DNA from: Isoetes taiwanensis
Taxonomy: Eukaryota > Streptophyta > Lycopodiopsida > Isoetales > Isoetaceae
Assembly: GCA_021234155.1 (NCBI GenBank)
Contig: JAJEKV010000098.1
Coordinates: 3,098,803-3,162,802, forward strand
Direction: 5' to 3'
Length of the DNA stretch: 64,000 nt
Part shown: positions 45,247-57,060 of the stretch, in pieces
Position numbering within the stretch: the stretch's first letter is position 1
How the letters are laid out: every line of letters begins with the position of its first letter
Position numbers and translations under genes: made by a program
The notes under the pieces: model-generated
Database searches by the model: none
Seen by the model: only the letters and a program-made list of their open reading frames with translations
Told to the model about the DNA's origin: nothing

Positions 45247-46465
45247 TTAAATTTCTTGAAATTTGCACACCCCATTCTTCTTGCTAGGTCCCTTGGCGCG
45301 CATCAGAGTGTACACTCCAGCACCTAATTGAGCTCCTAGAATTGGGCCAACTATATACACCCACAACCCTCTGTAGTTATTAGCTGCAACTGCTGGGCCG
45401 AAAGTGCGCACTGGATTCATTGATGCTCCAGAGACAGGCCTGTGACAAAAGTAGTAACATATATATGAGCCCCTAAGGAACCTGATTAAAAATATCAGTA
45501 AGTTTAAGAAATTACTTTGTTACGAACTGTTTACTCACCTTGCTATCAAATTGTTGAGATACACAGTGGCCCCCACAGCTATGGCAGCAAGCTCTCCAAC
45601 CTGCAAATGTAAGGCTTAGAACAAGTTGAAGATAGAAAATATTTTACTAGTGTTGCAAGGAACTCACAGCTCTAGTGTCAGTTGAGACCGAAGTTATAAC
45701 AAACATTAATATGCATGTAACTAGCACCTCAAAACAAAGGGACTGCATATCACCGTTAGCAGGAACTGTCACACCTAAGCTTTCTGCAGGTGAATACAGA
45801 ATCTTTAGTGCATATGAAGCCAATAAAGATCCCAGTGTTTGGGACACAATGTAGAAAGGAACCTGAAAAATAATGTTCAAGATCAGAATTTTGAATATGC
45901 AAAAAAGGAACTAACAAACAAGTTTAAACATGCACAGATCGGTCAGTAAGTTTATGTTAGATATAGTAATCAGCAAGTAAAAATAATTGAACATGGAGGT
46001 AAGGTAAAGAATAGAAATGAGGATAGGATTTAGGGTTAAGCTTACATGGCCCCATGGGAAATGGCGAAAAGAAGCAAAGGCAAGAGTTACTGCTGGATTG
46101 ATATGAGCTCCTGAAATATGCCCCGTTGCAAGAATAATAATTACAACTGGAAGTCCAGAGCCAGCAGCACAGCCCTGGATTCCAAGACTACCACTTTGCT
46201 GATCAACTATACCAGTTCCTGCTGCCGCTATGAGCAGAACAAAGGTGCCTACAAACTCCGAAAAGCACTGTACAAAGATAGAACAAAACAGAGCATTCAG
46301 GATCAATTCAAGGGAATATAACATAAGAAGTTATGAAGGTTTTAAATGGCAAACCTTTTTCATGATGGAAGCACAGGGAGAGTCGTCTTCTTCCAGGGCG
46401 TCACAAGAGCTCGCATCTTCGGGATCTGCATCGATGTCAGTCTGGAACTTGGTATAGCCAGGCAT
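45247..46465 (-). CDS. NIP-type aquaporin, NPA/NPV class (NIP5;1/NIP6;1-like), five exons, intact
   Basis: Exons (minus strand): 46,465-46,355, 46,267-46,046, 45,862-45,668, 45,600-45,539 and 45,439-45,247. Together they are 783 bases, 260 residues, all with GT-AG introns and consistent phase. Four introns match the usual plant NIP layout. The protein has a short acidic N-terminus ([10 protein letters not shown]...), [17 protein letters not shown] (TM1), [17 protein letters not shown] (first NPA), [33 protein letters not shown] and [20 protein letters not shown] (second motif NPV). An NPA plus NPV pair and [12 protein letters not shown] are features of the boric-acid/metalloid-permeable NIP II group. 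The residue aligned with the first selectivity position (Ala in NIP5;1 as I recall it) reads Ser here. It is a plasma-membrane channel by family. The start is the first ATG in the frame of exon 1; an upstream exon cannot be excluded, because TTTTCAG lies 40 bases before it. Confidence 0.9.
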
Positions 46466-46589
46466 GGCTGTGTGCGACTCGATGCCGGAGCTGAAAATAC
46501 AAATGTTGCCAGGGATAACCTACTTGTTACTTTTTTTTCTCTTCAAAAGTTTGTTTCAAAAATAATCGTCTGTTCGTAAAGACATCGTA

Positions 46590-47048
46590 GGACCATGGGG
46601 AGAAATCCAGATTATCGTATCAATATCTTGCAAGCCTAGTGTTTGTCTTATGCTCTACATTTGTAAGTAGTAGGAGCATAGCACCATGAGATGATCTTTT
46701 GTACCTAAATAATGGAGTTTGTTAGTGCTAGAATTTCCCCTATGGCACATGCCAACTGGCCTTGGTACCTGTTGACAATATTATTCTCACCCACCTGCCT
46801 TCACCAACTAGATGACCATGGGGAGAAATCCTAGCCAGAATCAAATTATCGTATCAACTCTTGGTCCATATCTTGCAAGACAAGTGTTGTCTTATGCAGT
46901 TGTAAGTTGTAGGAGTATAGCACCATGAGATGATCTTTTGTACTTATATTTTGGAATTTGTTGGTGCTAGAATATCCCCTAAATGATGGCACATGCCAAC
47001 TGGCCTTGTTACATGTTGACAATATTATCCTCACCACTTGCCTTCACT
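46590..47048. repeat. 220-235-bp tandem duplication upstream of the aquaporin start
   Basis: Two direct copies (46,590-46,812 and 46,813-47,048) begin 'gaccatggggagaaatcc' and share 'agcaccatgagatgatcttt' and 'ggcacatgccaactggcctt'. The near copy begins about 125 bases upstream of the aquaporin ATG, so the pair occupies the likely promoter. Confidence 0.85.
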
Positions 47049-47323
47049 ACAACTGAAGGACAAATTTGTCAAATAACTTACCAATCGTGACATAATAAAA
47101 TCATCAATTGCCAAAACCATCTCACATGCTTACGAACTATGTGTTGGTTGTTCAACGTGTCTCACTATTATAGGGTTAGCTTGCTTCGTGGCAAAACCGG
47201 ATCCTAAAGCCCTTTTTCCACAACAGTCTTATTTTATGACACTCACATTTTTATAAGACATCCCTTTGGGCTCCATGTCATACATAAGGCATGTCTTAAA
47301 ATAATTAGTTTTCCATTCTTTTA

Positions 47324-47365
47324 ATATAAGACACATGTCTTATTGATATAAGATGTGTCTTATAT
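47324..47365. repeat. 42-bp near-palindrome
   Basis: Arms ATATAAGACACAT / ATGTGTCTTATAT around GTCTTATTGATATAAG, itself partly self-complementary. Related 'ataagac'/'gtctta' words lie at 47,220-47,310. This is a MITE-like remnant. Confidence 0.6.
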
Positions 47366-48975
47366 TCACAGTTTTCCACTTTACAAGAAAATTGACACAA
47401 TTCAAATTCCCCACATGCGAAATTTGAACATGGCAATAGCAGATCAATGCTTACTCAATCATGCACTTCCAGGCATTCTTCTCTAGCGTTTTACTCAGGT
47501 GCTCTCAGGCTTTCTTCTCAGGCGCTCAAGTGCTCTCAAGCATTCTTCTCAGACGCCCCAACATTTCTCTGCCGCTCTCAGGCATTATTTTCAGAGCATT
47601 GGAAAGATTGAATTAGAGGTGAGTTCAAGACAAGACTTCCAAGATTGGTCCTTTTGAATTCAAAACTGCATGTTCATTTTAGTAAGAATTCTATGTCTGT
47701 TTTTGGCTAGTCGTCTTTAACATTAGGCTGAGCTTGACATGATAAGGGAGATTGTTATCCATTAGACATTCAGCTAGTGGGGTATCATAACAGAAAACTA
47801 TCCTTCAAGATCATAGTGGTAATTCCCTTTAGCTAAATTGTAGGTGCAATCAGCGGTCATAATGTATTTCCCCTAAAACCTCACAAGCAAAGAAAGAGCA
47901 TGGAGTGATCATATCTGCAAACTTTCTCCAACATGTCGAGCAAAAATTGAAGGCATATACAAAAGGAATTGTATCGCATGTGTCGAGATTCCAGCTCCCG
48001 ATCAAAAGCAAATCCCCATTTACATAGGCGCATTTACAGAACTGAGGAAAGCTTTGTGCGAAGCCTGGAATCAGGGGCAGCTTTATCCAGGATGTGCTTT
48101 ATAAAAATGAATCCAACATATATAAATGAAACGACGCTCTCTTTTTCACAAAAGGAATTGCTTGAACAATGCAAAGAACCATTGTTTGCATTGACACTCA
48201 TAAAAGAGAAGATTATTTGTGATTGCATTCCATCTCCTGCAAACTCCCTGCATTATAGCATGGCCTTGGTATGAAATCCAGCCTAAACAAAGCTTACCCA
48301 ATCTGAGCAGATTGAATGTCGTTCCATGATTAAGTATATTTCGATGGGCAACCCACAATGCATTAGCAATTTTATTTTTAACAACTCACTTAAAGGTCTA
48401 AATTGTGTTTGTTGCAAACATGTGGAGGGGAATCCATCATTAATATCTCTACCGACTCATTTACATATTTGAATTTTGTTTCTTTCAAACATGTGGGGTG
48501 GAATCCATTCTTAAGATCCAATAGCTTTGAATTCTGTACCGAGAATACATCTTTAATCATAGTTTTTTAGTTCCAAGGCCCTTTTGGTATATCTAATCTC
48601 TCATCAAATAACGTCAGATCTTAAGGCCAATTTGTTTGTTTTCAATCTCCTGTTCATCTAAGAAATTGTTCTGTATATTCCTTGCTAGTAGTTGCCCTCT
48701 CACTTTTGCGGTTCTAGCTTGAATTTCTAAAAGGTACGGATGTTTCTGGTTTATACCTCAAAGGATGGACTTAAATATACCAATCGCTGCCCTTTATTAT
48801 TGCCAAATGGACAACTATGACTTGATATTGCTTGGCCTCCTGTAATTTCCTCATGGCCAATATAGGGCATGAAATGTTGGACCATTTTTAATAGAGAGGA
48901 TTGAATCATAGGATAGCTCATCTAGGCAATTGTGACTTGATATTACCTTAGCCTCCTTTAATTTCTTCACAGATA
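47366..48975. other. No gene recognised
   Basis: A minisatellite-like 'caggcattcttctcag' run (47,465-47,590) and AT-rich sequence. The open frame at 47,969-48,274 has no recognisable domain. Confidence 0.4.
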
Positions 48976-49110
48976 TATATAGAAAGAAAGAAAGAAAGAA
49001 TGATTTTTATCATCCACTTAGACCAATCGGCCTATGCCCAGAAGGAGCGCAGCAAACTTATTACTGTTCGGGATAAAAAACCCCCGCCCCGAAGGATTTT
49101 CGAAATAGAG
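48976..49110 (-). repeat. LINE 3' UTR fragment with (TTTC)n tail
   Basis: On the minus strand, 'cttcggggcgggggtttttt' leads to 'taataagtttgctg', 'gccgattggtctaagtggat' and 'gataaaaatcattc', then (TTTC)n. This is the same 3' UTR plan as at 35.3 and 52.1 kb. Confidence 0.65.
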
Positions 49111-51738
49111 TATGAAATGTTAAGGTAATGTATTTGCTTTATTAAAAGCAAATCTTAATATACCATTTGAAAATCATGAGCTTTAGAATATAGGACCATG
49201 TTTACCTCTCAAAAACTATTGCCGTCAAGAAAACGCACGGAGAGCTTAAGTTTAACTTATTGAGCTCAGCTTAACATTAGAACAACAAACATGCATTGTC
49301 TCTTTAAAATGAATTCCAAAGTCAAGAACAATTTGAAACATTGATATACCCAATCAAAGAGAGAAGATAAAGCCATCAAGTTGATCGGTCAAAAGTAATG
49401 AAAGTTTAATAGATGTAGAAGCAGCCCCCATAGGTACATGGATCACATGTTCATCTCATCTGTATTGAACATTATACACGTATCTTTTTGAAAGGAAATC
49501 ACAGAAAAATAGAATATTTGAAATAGACAAATGACAAATTTAGTGGAATTTGACCTCGAGCTAGAAACTGTGGAAACTGCCAAAATTACGTTCGAAATTG
49601 CTTTTTACAATTTTTTTTGTCGAGAAAAAATGTTTCAATAAAAAATAGGGGATTGTTTAGGTGGCAAACCATTGCAAGACAAAAGCAAAAAACAAGACAT
49701 TAAAACAAACAAGAAAAACTTTGAATTATTTCGTTTGGTATTTGGGGACAGTATTTCATGCATGGTTTTGCCTAAATTTTGGGGGCGTAGTGTATGCAAA
49801 ACCATAGTCAGACTGTATTTTTTGAGTGATTTGAGCTGATTGTTGGGCAGTCAAAATAGGATTCCAAAATTAGGTCTGGGATGTGATTATTTTGGCATTG
49901 TTGTGCAATGGATATCGGCACTTTAGATACTTCAGATAGGGCTTCCCGCCTCATTCTCTACAACCTAGGAAGACCCCGAGCTTTCTTCCCCGAGCTGCTG
50001 GCTATGGCAGAATCGAGCAAGAAATACTTGGACAAAAGCCATGTTCTATGATTTGCATAGAAATATTTAGGGTTTTGCAGTTCTGGTGATTTTGACCCTT
50101 TGAGCATTGCAAGTGGCCGCACATCCGACCTATCTGGCCTGGAAATATATATAGCTCTAGGGTGCAAGGGTGCTGATGAATAGAGTTGTTTGAATTGAAA
50201 GCAGCCATAACAGTTTGTTTGTCTTCAAGCGCATAAATACGTACTAGTGTCGGGACTCAAGATTAAAGGGCCAGAGTTTTGAGGTATTTGTTATGGCGGA
50301 GAATTCCAAAACTTGGTCGCACATCATTTTACTTGTAAAGTGCTTGAAATAGACAAATCATTTTTCAAGTAATATTCAGACAGCTTAGAAGTGGACCCAG
50401 CAGAGTAAAAGTGGACTTAAAATAATCTGAAGCCAATCCGGCAGTTCTCGCAGTTCCTTGTTTTGTGGTTATGGGATTTGTGAGTTCTAGTTTCATCCAC
50501 CGACTTATTGCTGTTTTTTTTTTTTAACCAAAATAACAACATCTCCCATAACACACCAAAACAAAGACCTTTGGACTTCTCTTTGCTCTGCATCAAAATT
50601 CATTTGGAGGCTCTGGTTTGGTCATCGTATCCCTCTATGCAAGAAGGCCATCAAACTAGTTTTGCATTGACCATTATTAATCCCTCAGCCCCCCCCCCCT
50701 TCGAGGATACAAGATTTATAATTTTTCTATCAATAAAAAGTGCCCCGAAGATCTTCTAGAAAAAGTCTCATCCGTTGTTTTATCCTTTGCAGCCTTTTCC
50801 AAATGCTTCTCCTTTTCTACGTGGATTATTGGTAACATGGGATGCCTTTAGATATCTTTGTTGGCCCCTTCCATCCATATCCTATTGCAATTCCATGGTG
50901 GTGGGCACCACTGCCGTCAAAGCTGTTAGCACCTCCACTTGCATTTATCCCCGTATACAGAGGCGATGGGTCTTTGCAGATGTCAATTATAGAAAAGCTG
51001 GCTTGGAGTTGCCCCAAAAATATTCACAAGGACAAGTATTTTGTGACCTCCATATATTGCATCCCATTAGTCACAACTCCTCCCACTGCCAAATGGGTGG
51101 CACTTGCCAAAATCCAATTGGGTTTCTACATGGCGCTAGTTTTGGGATAAGTTGTTCCATGCCAAAGTTTTTGTGCTTTGGTGAAAAATTACCCATAGGT
51201 GCCTACGTGCTATGTCGTAAGATATCGCTATGATCGTTGCACGTCTGCAGTATACATACTTTGCCTTTCAGACATTAACTCTTGAGCATTATCACTTTGA
51301 TTGTCTAGAAGTTCAATCATCTTGGTCCTGGCCATGAGGTTTATTGAACAGTGCACTGGATAGCCAATGCATCCTCTTTGGCATTCTACCCTAATGCATG
51401 GCTTCCAGCTAGGCAGAAGCATTTCATCTTTGTTCTAGTTGACTCTTGTGGTCAATATGGAAGCCTCGAAGACAATATATTTTTCAAAGCACTTATTTTT
51501 TTGCTCGTGGAATTATTGCTATAGCCCAAGCTAAGATACTAATAACATATAGATGTTCTCCCCTTGAGTCAAACCTGAAAGACCCCACTGGCAGCATCAG
51601 TTCATCCCCTTACATAGAGACGATGGGTTCTGGCAGGCGTTGTCTCTATCAAACATGGTATGAAGCGGGTCGCCTACTATCTTGGCCTGAATTTCAGGCA
51701 AGATTCCTGCTTTCTCGTTGGGATGTGTCTCTACGGTG
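49111..51738. other. No gene recognised
   Basis: Short open frames (50,775-51,233; 51,446-51,859) show no domain I can name. 'atccccgtatacagaggcga' (50,948) and 'atccccttacatagagacga' (51,606) are a diverged pair, so this is probably old transposon sequence. A poly(T) tract is at 50,511 and a C10 run near 50,690. Confidence 0.4.
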
Positions 51739-52093
51739 CAAATGCACTAATGACCTGTGGTGCAATTGCAGATTCCTTTTTCAAAAACACAAAAATTCGG
51801 CACTTTTGACCTATTTTTATAAAAACAAGTACCAAACAAAGGTGCAACAGTTCAAATAGGGCAATACTAAAAGCGAAGGATACATTTTGCTTTAAGTCAC
51901 ACTAAAAAATACACTTTTTTAGGATACAGAAATGCAAAGGAAAGTAAGAATGTCTATGCACGCATAGACTTTAAAGTTATATTTCAATAATTGAACAGAG
52001 TAATATAGGCACACATAATAATAAACTTCTTTTCACACATTAAATATCAAGGGGGACGTCCTCCTCAACAAGTTCTTCATCTGAATTCGTAAG

Positions 52094-52215
52094 AGAATAG
52101 AATAGAATAGAATAGAATAGAATAGAATAGAATAGAATATGATTTTATCGTCCACGGAGACCAACTGGCCTATGGAACCTTAGTAGAGACATCAGGAATA
52201 ACTTCCTTAGAGTCT
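52094..52215 (-). repeat. LINE 3' end with nine TATTC units
   Basis: (GAATA)9 on the plus strand (52,094-52,140) is followed by 'tgattttatcgtccacggag' and 'accaactggcctatgg'. This is the reverse complement of the 3' UTR end seen at 35.45 kb. Confidence 0.75.
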
Positions 52216-52539
52216 AAGGCATACTTGAAGGTGTAATAACTTAAGTTATATAGTGCCAAAAATTTAGGGCATGCACTAGCTATAGAAATTCTTAAACATG
52301 TATTCATAACATTACACAACCGAGTTGAATGATGCTTAACTAGTTGAACAATGGTCCCTTCACGAATAATACTTTATGAGATGTATGTGGAATGTGTGAG
52401 CAAATAGGAAACAAAAGCCACAAACAAATTAGTCACAACACAACCAAAGACATGGAAAAAAAAGCTGCTAGCTATGGTTGTGGAGGAAATGTTGGTGAGC
52501 TATGCACATAGAGCAACTAGAAGAGAAAACGGTTGTCAT

Positions 52540-52591
52540 GTTATTGCCTCCGTGGACACTAAAAACCTATTCTATTCTATTCTATTCTTTA
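52540..52591 (+). repeat. LINE 3' end with TATTC tail
   Basis: 'cctccgtggacactaaaaac' followed by four TATTC units. Confidence 0.65.
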
Positions 52592-52970
52592 AGGATAAAA
52601 AAATTGCCAAGCTAAGCATGCAAAACCTACAAGGTGGAAAAGAATATAGCCAAGCTTGTGCACATAACCAACGTTGAGAAAAAGAAAAGGATATAGCTAG
52701 GGCAAAGGTTGTCGACTACATTAGGACCTTTTCAAACTATAAATGCAAAAAAGAAATAATTGAAATGTATGTAGGCAAGTTAGAACCAAAATTAAAAGGA
52801 TGTGGCATCCAATGACTAGGTTAGGAGTAAAATATCTAGGTATGAAAATATTGGGTGGGATGTGGCGAGTACAAAATTAGTAGAAAATTAGTAGGCTGTT
52901 AAAAAAATGGGTAGGTAGAATTTTAGTCGGTAGGTGGTGTATATCGCATGAACAGATCTTTCTTATGCTA

Positions 52971-55700
52971 TCTTGCGATAGTAAAAAAACTTTCCCCTCG
53001 AATTTTCTTCTTATCTTCAAAAGGGGCTTTTCCAATTTTTGTGGCTTTGATTTGTGACGAAAAATGAGTTGAGGTTGGATTTTGCGGCACAGGTTGATTT
53101 ATTCCAAAATGGGGCAATATTTTGCGATACTGATTAACATCCCTCGGGAACCCGATAGTTGAAGCAAGCCTTAAGTTTGTGATTGAAAAGAAATTATGAA
53201 GACTCATTAGGCCTTTGTCGGGTTTAAGACCTTTATCGAAAGCAATAAGGCGTTTTGTTTCCAAAATGGACGAAATCTCTTTCTATGTCCCTGCTGTTTG
53301 AATATCACCATAAAACCCCATTGTCAGAGAGATGAGTGAGAGATCTGGCTAAGACATGAGCTAAGATGCCGCTAAAAGATGCCTCTAAGAGATCACCGAG
53401 ATGTTGGTGCCATAGCTACACTATTCAAGAATGATTATTAGAGAAGCGAAGCCCGGTATTTATCGCCTGAACCACCTAAAACCACATTGAGAAAATATGC
53501 AACAGCCATTCACTTGGATTATCTAGGCGGCTTCCACCAGCCCAGCACAGGAGAAGATTAAATTCGGCCAACAAAGACCAAAATAGGTGACGGAAACCAA
53601 GGGCGTTCTTTAAAGCGAAACGCTGGCGGGATAGCGCTGTGCTCGGCGCTGTGAACTTCGTCAGCTGAGACATTTTGTAGCGGGCTGGAGCGAAGGTTTT
53701 CAGCATCATGGCGCCATTTGATGAGTTCTGTGCGAATGAACTTTGAGAAAGGTTAACAAGCAGAGGTACGTATTCATGCTGGATTAGGCAATGAGCGGAA
53801 CAGCAAGGATTTTTGATTTATAATGGCGACGAGAACGAACGGAACATCGGCCGCCTTTATAGCACCGTTTGAACTCAAAGTTTCATTTTTCATCGCTGTC
53901 GCGTTGCGGTGCACATTTTGTTTTGGATATCATTTTATGATGCGGCTTTTACCGCTTTGTTATGGATTTATGCTTGAGTCGTGGAAGCCCGCGACATTTC
54001 ATTTTTAGCTTTCACTATTGATGGGGTTAGATGGTTCTCCTTTCCGTGTCTCGAGATGAATTTTCCTTCAGTAGATCGTCCCGGCAAAACCAAGCTTTAT
54101 TTTGGCTTTAAATGGCGCTCATGTCGTGGAGATCATGCATTCCGTGACACAAAAGTAGCCGTCAGGGGTTTTGGGAGATCACTGAAGAATGTTTTTCTGA
54201 TGCGTTTCGACGCCAGAATCATGGGTAAATTTTGTCGCACTTGTTGCGCTGGAAGGTCAGCAGAAGAATTTATCTTATGGTGCTGGGCGTTGGTATTGCT
54301 GAATGCCATGGGCATCGAAATGCGAAAACAGGCACGTAAATGGTGTCGCTACATCTGGAATGCGAATCGGGTGAAACCTCGGTTTACGTGGTACGTAATG
54401 GCTGCGAGAATCAGGTTGGCTACCAGAATATCTCGCGGTGGTTGGTGTCCGGAACGCTGCAAAAGTGTAATGCTGAACATGGTATGATCTTTCGTATATG
54501 CCGCTCGCCGCGCTGAAATGTTCGGAACTCTGATCGCTCTAACGTTATGGGTTCATGCGATAAACTTCCTGAAAGAACGTTGCTGGCGGTACATTCGGGC
54601 TGCGGTAAATACCGAAAGATCTCATCTCAATATGCAGCAACCTCGGCTAAGCGGGCGATTCCATCGCGGAATACGGTTGACCGAATATTCGGGAAGTTAT
54701 CCATCTTCCAGGCATTTATTCGCCATGGGCGACTTCGGGCGAAGAATATTAACTATGGGTAATAACATATCGCGGTCAAAATGGTCGGGAATGAAACCAG
54801 TTCGAATATCCTTCGTATCAACATGATTCGTCTACGCGCGAATAAAGAACGCGGTACGCGCTCAGAATGAACCATGAAATATGGCGGCCACAGTTGAACC
54901 GGTGATATGGGCTTCATCTTTGTTAACAAGTTACCGCCAGCTTTTGAGCACCATCGTCAAAAAAAAAACGCATGAATATCGTTGGGCACCTTCAGATTCG
55001 CTCTGCGATGGGTCCATCAGTGGAAAGGATAATGAATTAATGCTGGCTGCGGATCAATATGTACACATAGATGAATGAACGTTTACAAATCTTTATACGT
55101 TAACCGGGATACCGCATCGCGAAATAAATAAGAATGACGAAAACGGCGGGAATAAATCAGAAGGCAAAATGGATCGGTATTCAGTCATTATGACAAAGAT
55201 ACGACCATTCTACGAAGCAAAGGAACAAAATAATGACATGGTTTTAGCAGCGTCAAACGCGAATGAACATGCAGGGCATTTGAATGAATCAACGCACGGT
55301 GGGATCCGATTCAAGGACGGGGATGAACTCGGCCTCATCCATCGCCGGATGAAAAGCTCGGCCCTCGGTACGCTAACAAACATTGTCTACTCAGTACGAT
55401 GGCGCATCAAATGAAAAATTGGTGAAACCGCAGTTCGACTTCATAATCAGAAAGAACCCTTCGACAATGGAAGGCGAAGATGTAGATATGCGTTCAATCT
55501 GGCATCTCGGCACCCTATAGCGGTCAGATGTTAGAATAAAACAACCAGGCAAATTGAATGTCTGGAGGTGTAAGTGTTTATATCCATGCAGCATGTGCAG
55601 GGCTAACTGAGCCAAAAAGTACTTGTCGCGAAAAGATGTCTTGCTTCTATCATGAGAGATGTAAACCAATTGGTGGGTAAGATTTCTTGGTCGTTATTTG
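52971..55700. other. CpG-rich stretch, no gene recognised
   Basis: From about 53,500 to 55,500 CG dinucleotides are visibly more frequent than in neighbouring DNA, and open frames appear on both strands, the longest at 53,981-54,487. None shows a known domain and the frames do not continue into each other. This may be a recently inserted or weakly methylated element. Confidence 0.35.
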
Positions 55701-56459
55701 CTGGATTCTTTGCCTTAACAAAATTTAGAGTTGATGAAGCCTTGATTGACACCTTTGATGCTTTATCTATTTGGAGTTCTTGGTCATGCTTGTTCCTATG
55801 ACATCTATTGCCTTTTTCTTTGGTACAAACGTATACTTTCTTGATTCATGTAAAGAATTATAATAGCAGACTCCCTATATAATACATGAACTTGCATGAT
55901 AGAAGTATATTAGGGTGTCCCTTAAAAAGTATCATTTAATTGATAAAAATTTACCTAAAAAAGGTGTAAACAATAGGTACTACCTATGGGTTAGATAACC
56001 ATCAGCCATGCAATTCGTGACAACCTAGATGTAATATGTTTTCATTCTTTTGCGTTTATCTCTTATGTCTTGTAGTTTTTGATGAGTTATGTTCTTTCTA
56101 CCTTTAGTTTTTCAAGCCCCTTAGACCTTAGACATTGATATTCTTCTTTATCCTATGTGCATTACATGCATCTAGATCTTCATCGCCAGCTGCAGTTGTC
56201 CTTAGTTGGGGCGGTGAGTGGTGAGTCTTTTTCTGTTCGGCCAATTTTGTATTTGTATTTTACGAGTTTGACCCCGAATCATTTCATTAGATTAGGCTGG
56301 TTCGGATCCTTGGGGAGGAATAAGCAATATATCGTACTGTCTCGTTATTTTATCTCATTAGTGTTCTTCTCATAGTACATTCACTACAATTATATCAATC
56401 TCCCCTCCCCTCCCCTCCCCCTCCCCTCGGTTTTACTTTTCTTTTTTTAAAAAGTGTTT
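55701..56459. other. No gene recognised
   Basis: AT-rich; a CCCCT microsatellite is at 56,401-56,428. Confidence 0.4.
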
Positions 56460-56725
56460 ACATTATATTTGCATGGAGCGTGCAACGGCCCCTCCTTGGA
56501 GGTTTTGATGGTATGTTGAGTGACACTCGTGATAACCACTAGCCCCATAGAGATATATTGCTTGCGGCACTCAGTAAAACCCTTTGGCGGTTTTGATATT
56601 ATGTGTCTTGGTGATGACCCCCGTTCTTTCGGATGGATGCGATCCGACAATGATTATCTTGTATAGTCTGCTGTTGGCTAATATTTTGGGTACTTTGAAA
56701 ATCTATTCTATTCTATTCTTTAGAA
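56460..56725 (+). repeat. LINE 3' UTR fragment with TATTC tail
   Basis: 'aaaccctttggcggttttga', 'ttctttcggatggatgcga' and 'tactttgaaaatctattcta' then TTCTATTC units, following the same plan as the other LINE tails. Confidence 0.55.
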
Positions 56726-56792
56726 GCGGTTGAAAGTATTTTATGCATGCCTTTTAAAAGGATTTGTTCAAAGGCTGATTTGTGAGAGAGGT

Positions 56793-57060
56793 ATTTTTGG
56801 GTTGCCCTAGGAGGCAAGCCCCTCGTTATGGGTATGGCGGGCATATTCAAGTATATCGCTGGCATATACACAGCATATCTTCGATGGCCCTTAAAGCGGC
56901 TCTTTGCACGTAAATGCTTTCGGTCATCCGGCCCCATTATCGACTGCTACACAAGCGGCTATGGCTGGACCCAAGGCGCGCTTCTGTTTTAAGCCCTTCA
57001 AAACCCATTCGGCTATGGTGGACCCCAAAGGCACCTCATTTCATACGCCGGATGGCAGGA
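56793..57060 (+). repeat. Dispersed repeat, copy 1 (starts GGGTTGCCC)
   Basis: Aligns with 60,207-60,460. Shared are the opening TTGGGTTGCCC...GGGGCAA-type hairpin and CCCTCGTT, then GGGCATATTCAA, GGCATATAC/CTAGCATATC, CGATGG, GGTCATC, CTACACAAGCGGCTAT and related words. No coding domain. Confidence 0.6.

Larger units (their letters stand above)
51739..52970 (+). mobile_element. Partial relative of the 4.4-kb nested element, interrupted by LINE tails
   Basis: GGTGCAAATGCACTAATGAC, then CTGTGGTGCAATTGCAGATT and CCTTTTTCAAAAACAC (51,739-51,795), matches the inner right end of the 8-12.4-kb element in inverse orientation. A GTCTATGCACGCATAGAC palindrome is at 51,952. 'gggtaggtag...ggtaggtgg' (52,905-52,940) resembles 9,330-9,368. 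The AACAAGGTGAC tip is missing. LINE 3' ends are inserted at 52.09-52.21 (minus) and 52.47-52.59 kb (plus). Confidence 0.5.

Noticed and set aside
50775-51859. Possible coding region on the plus strand
   Set aside because: Overlapping frames without recognisable motifs or consistent continuation; treated as old transposon sequence.
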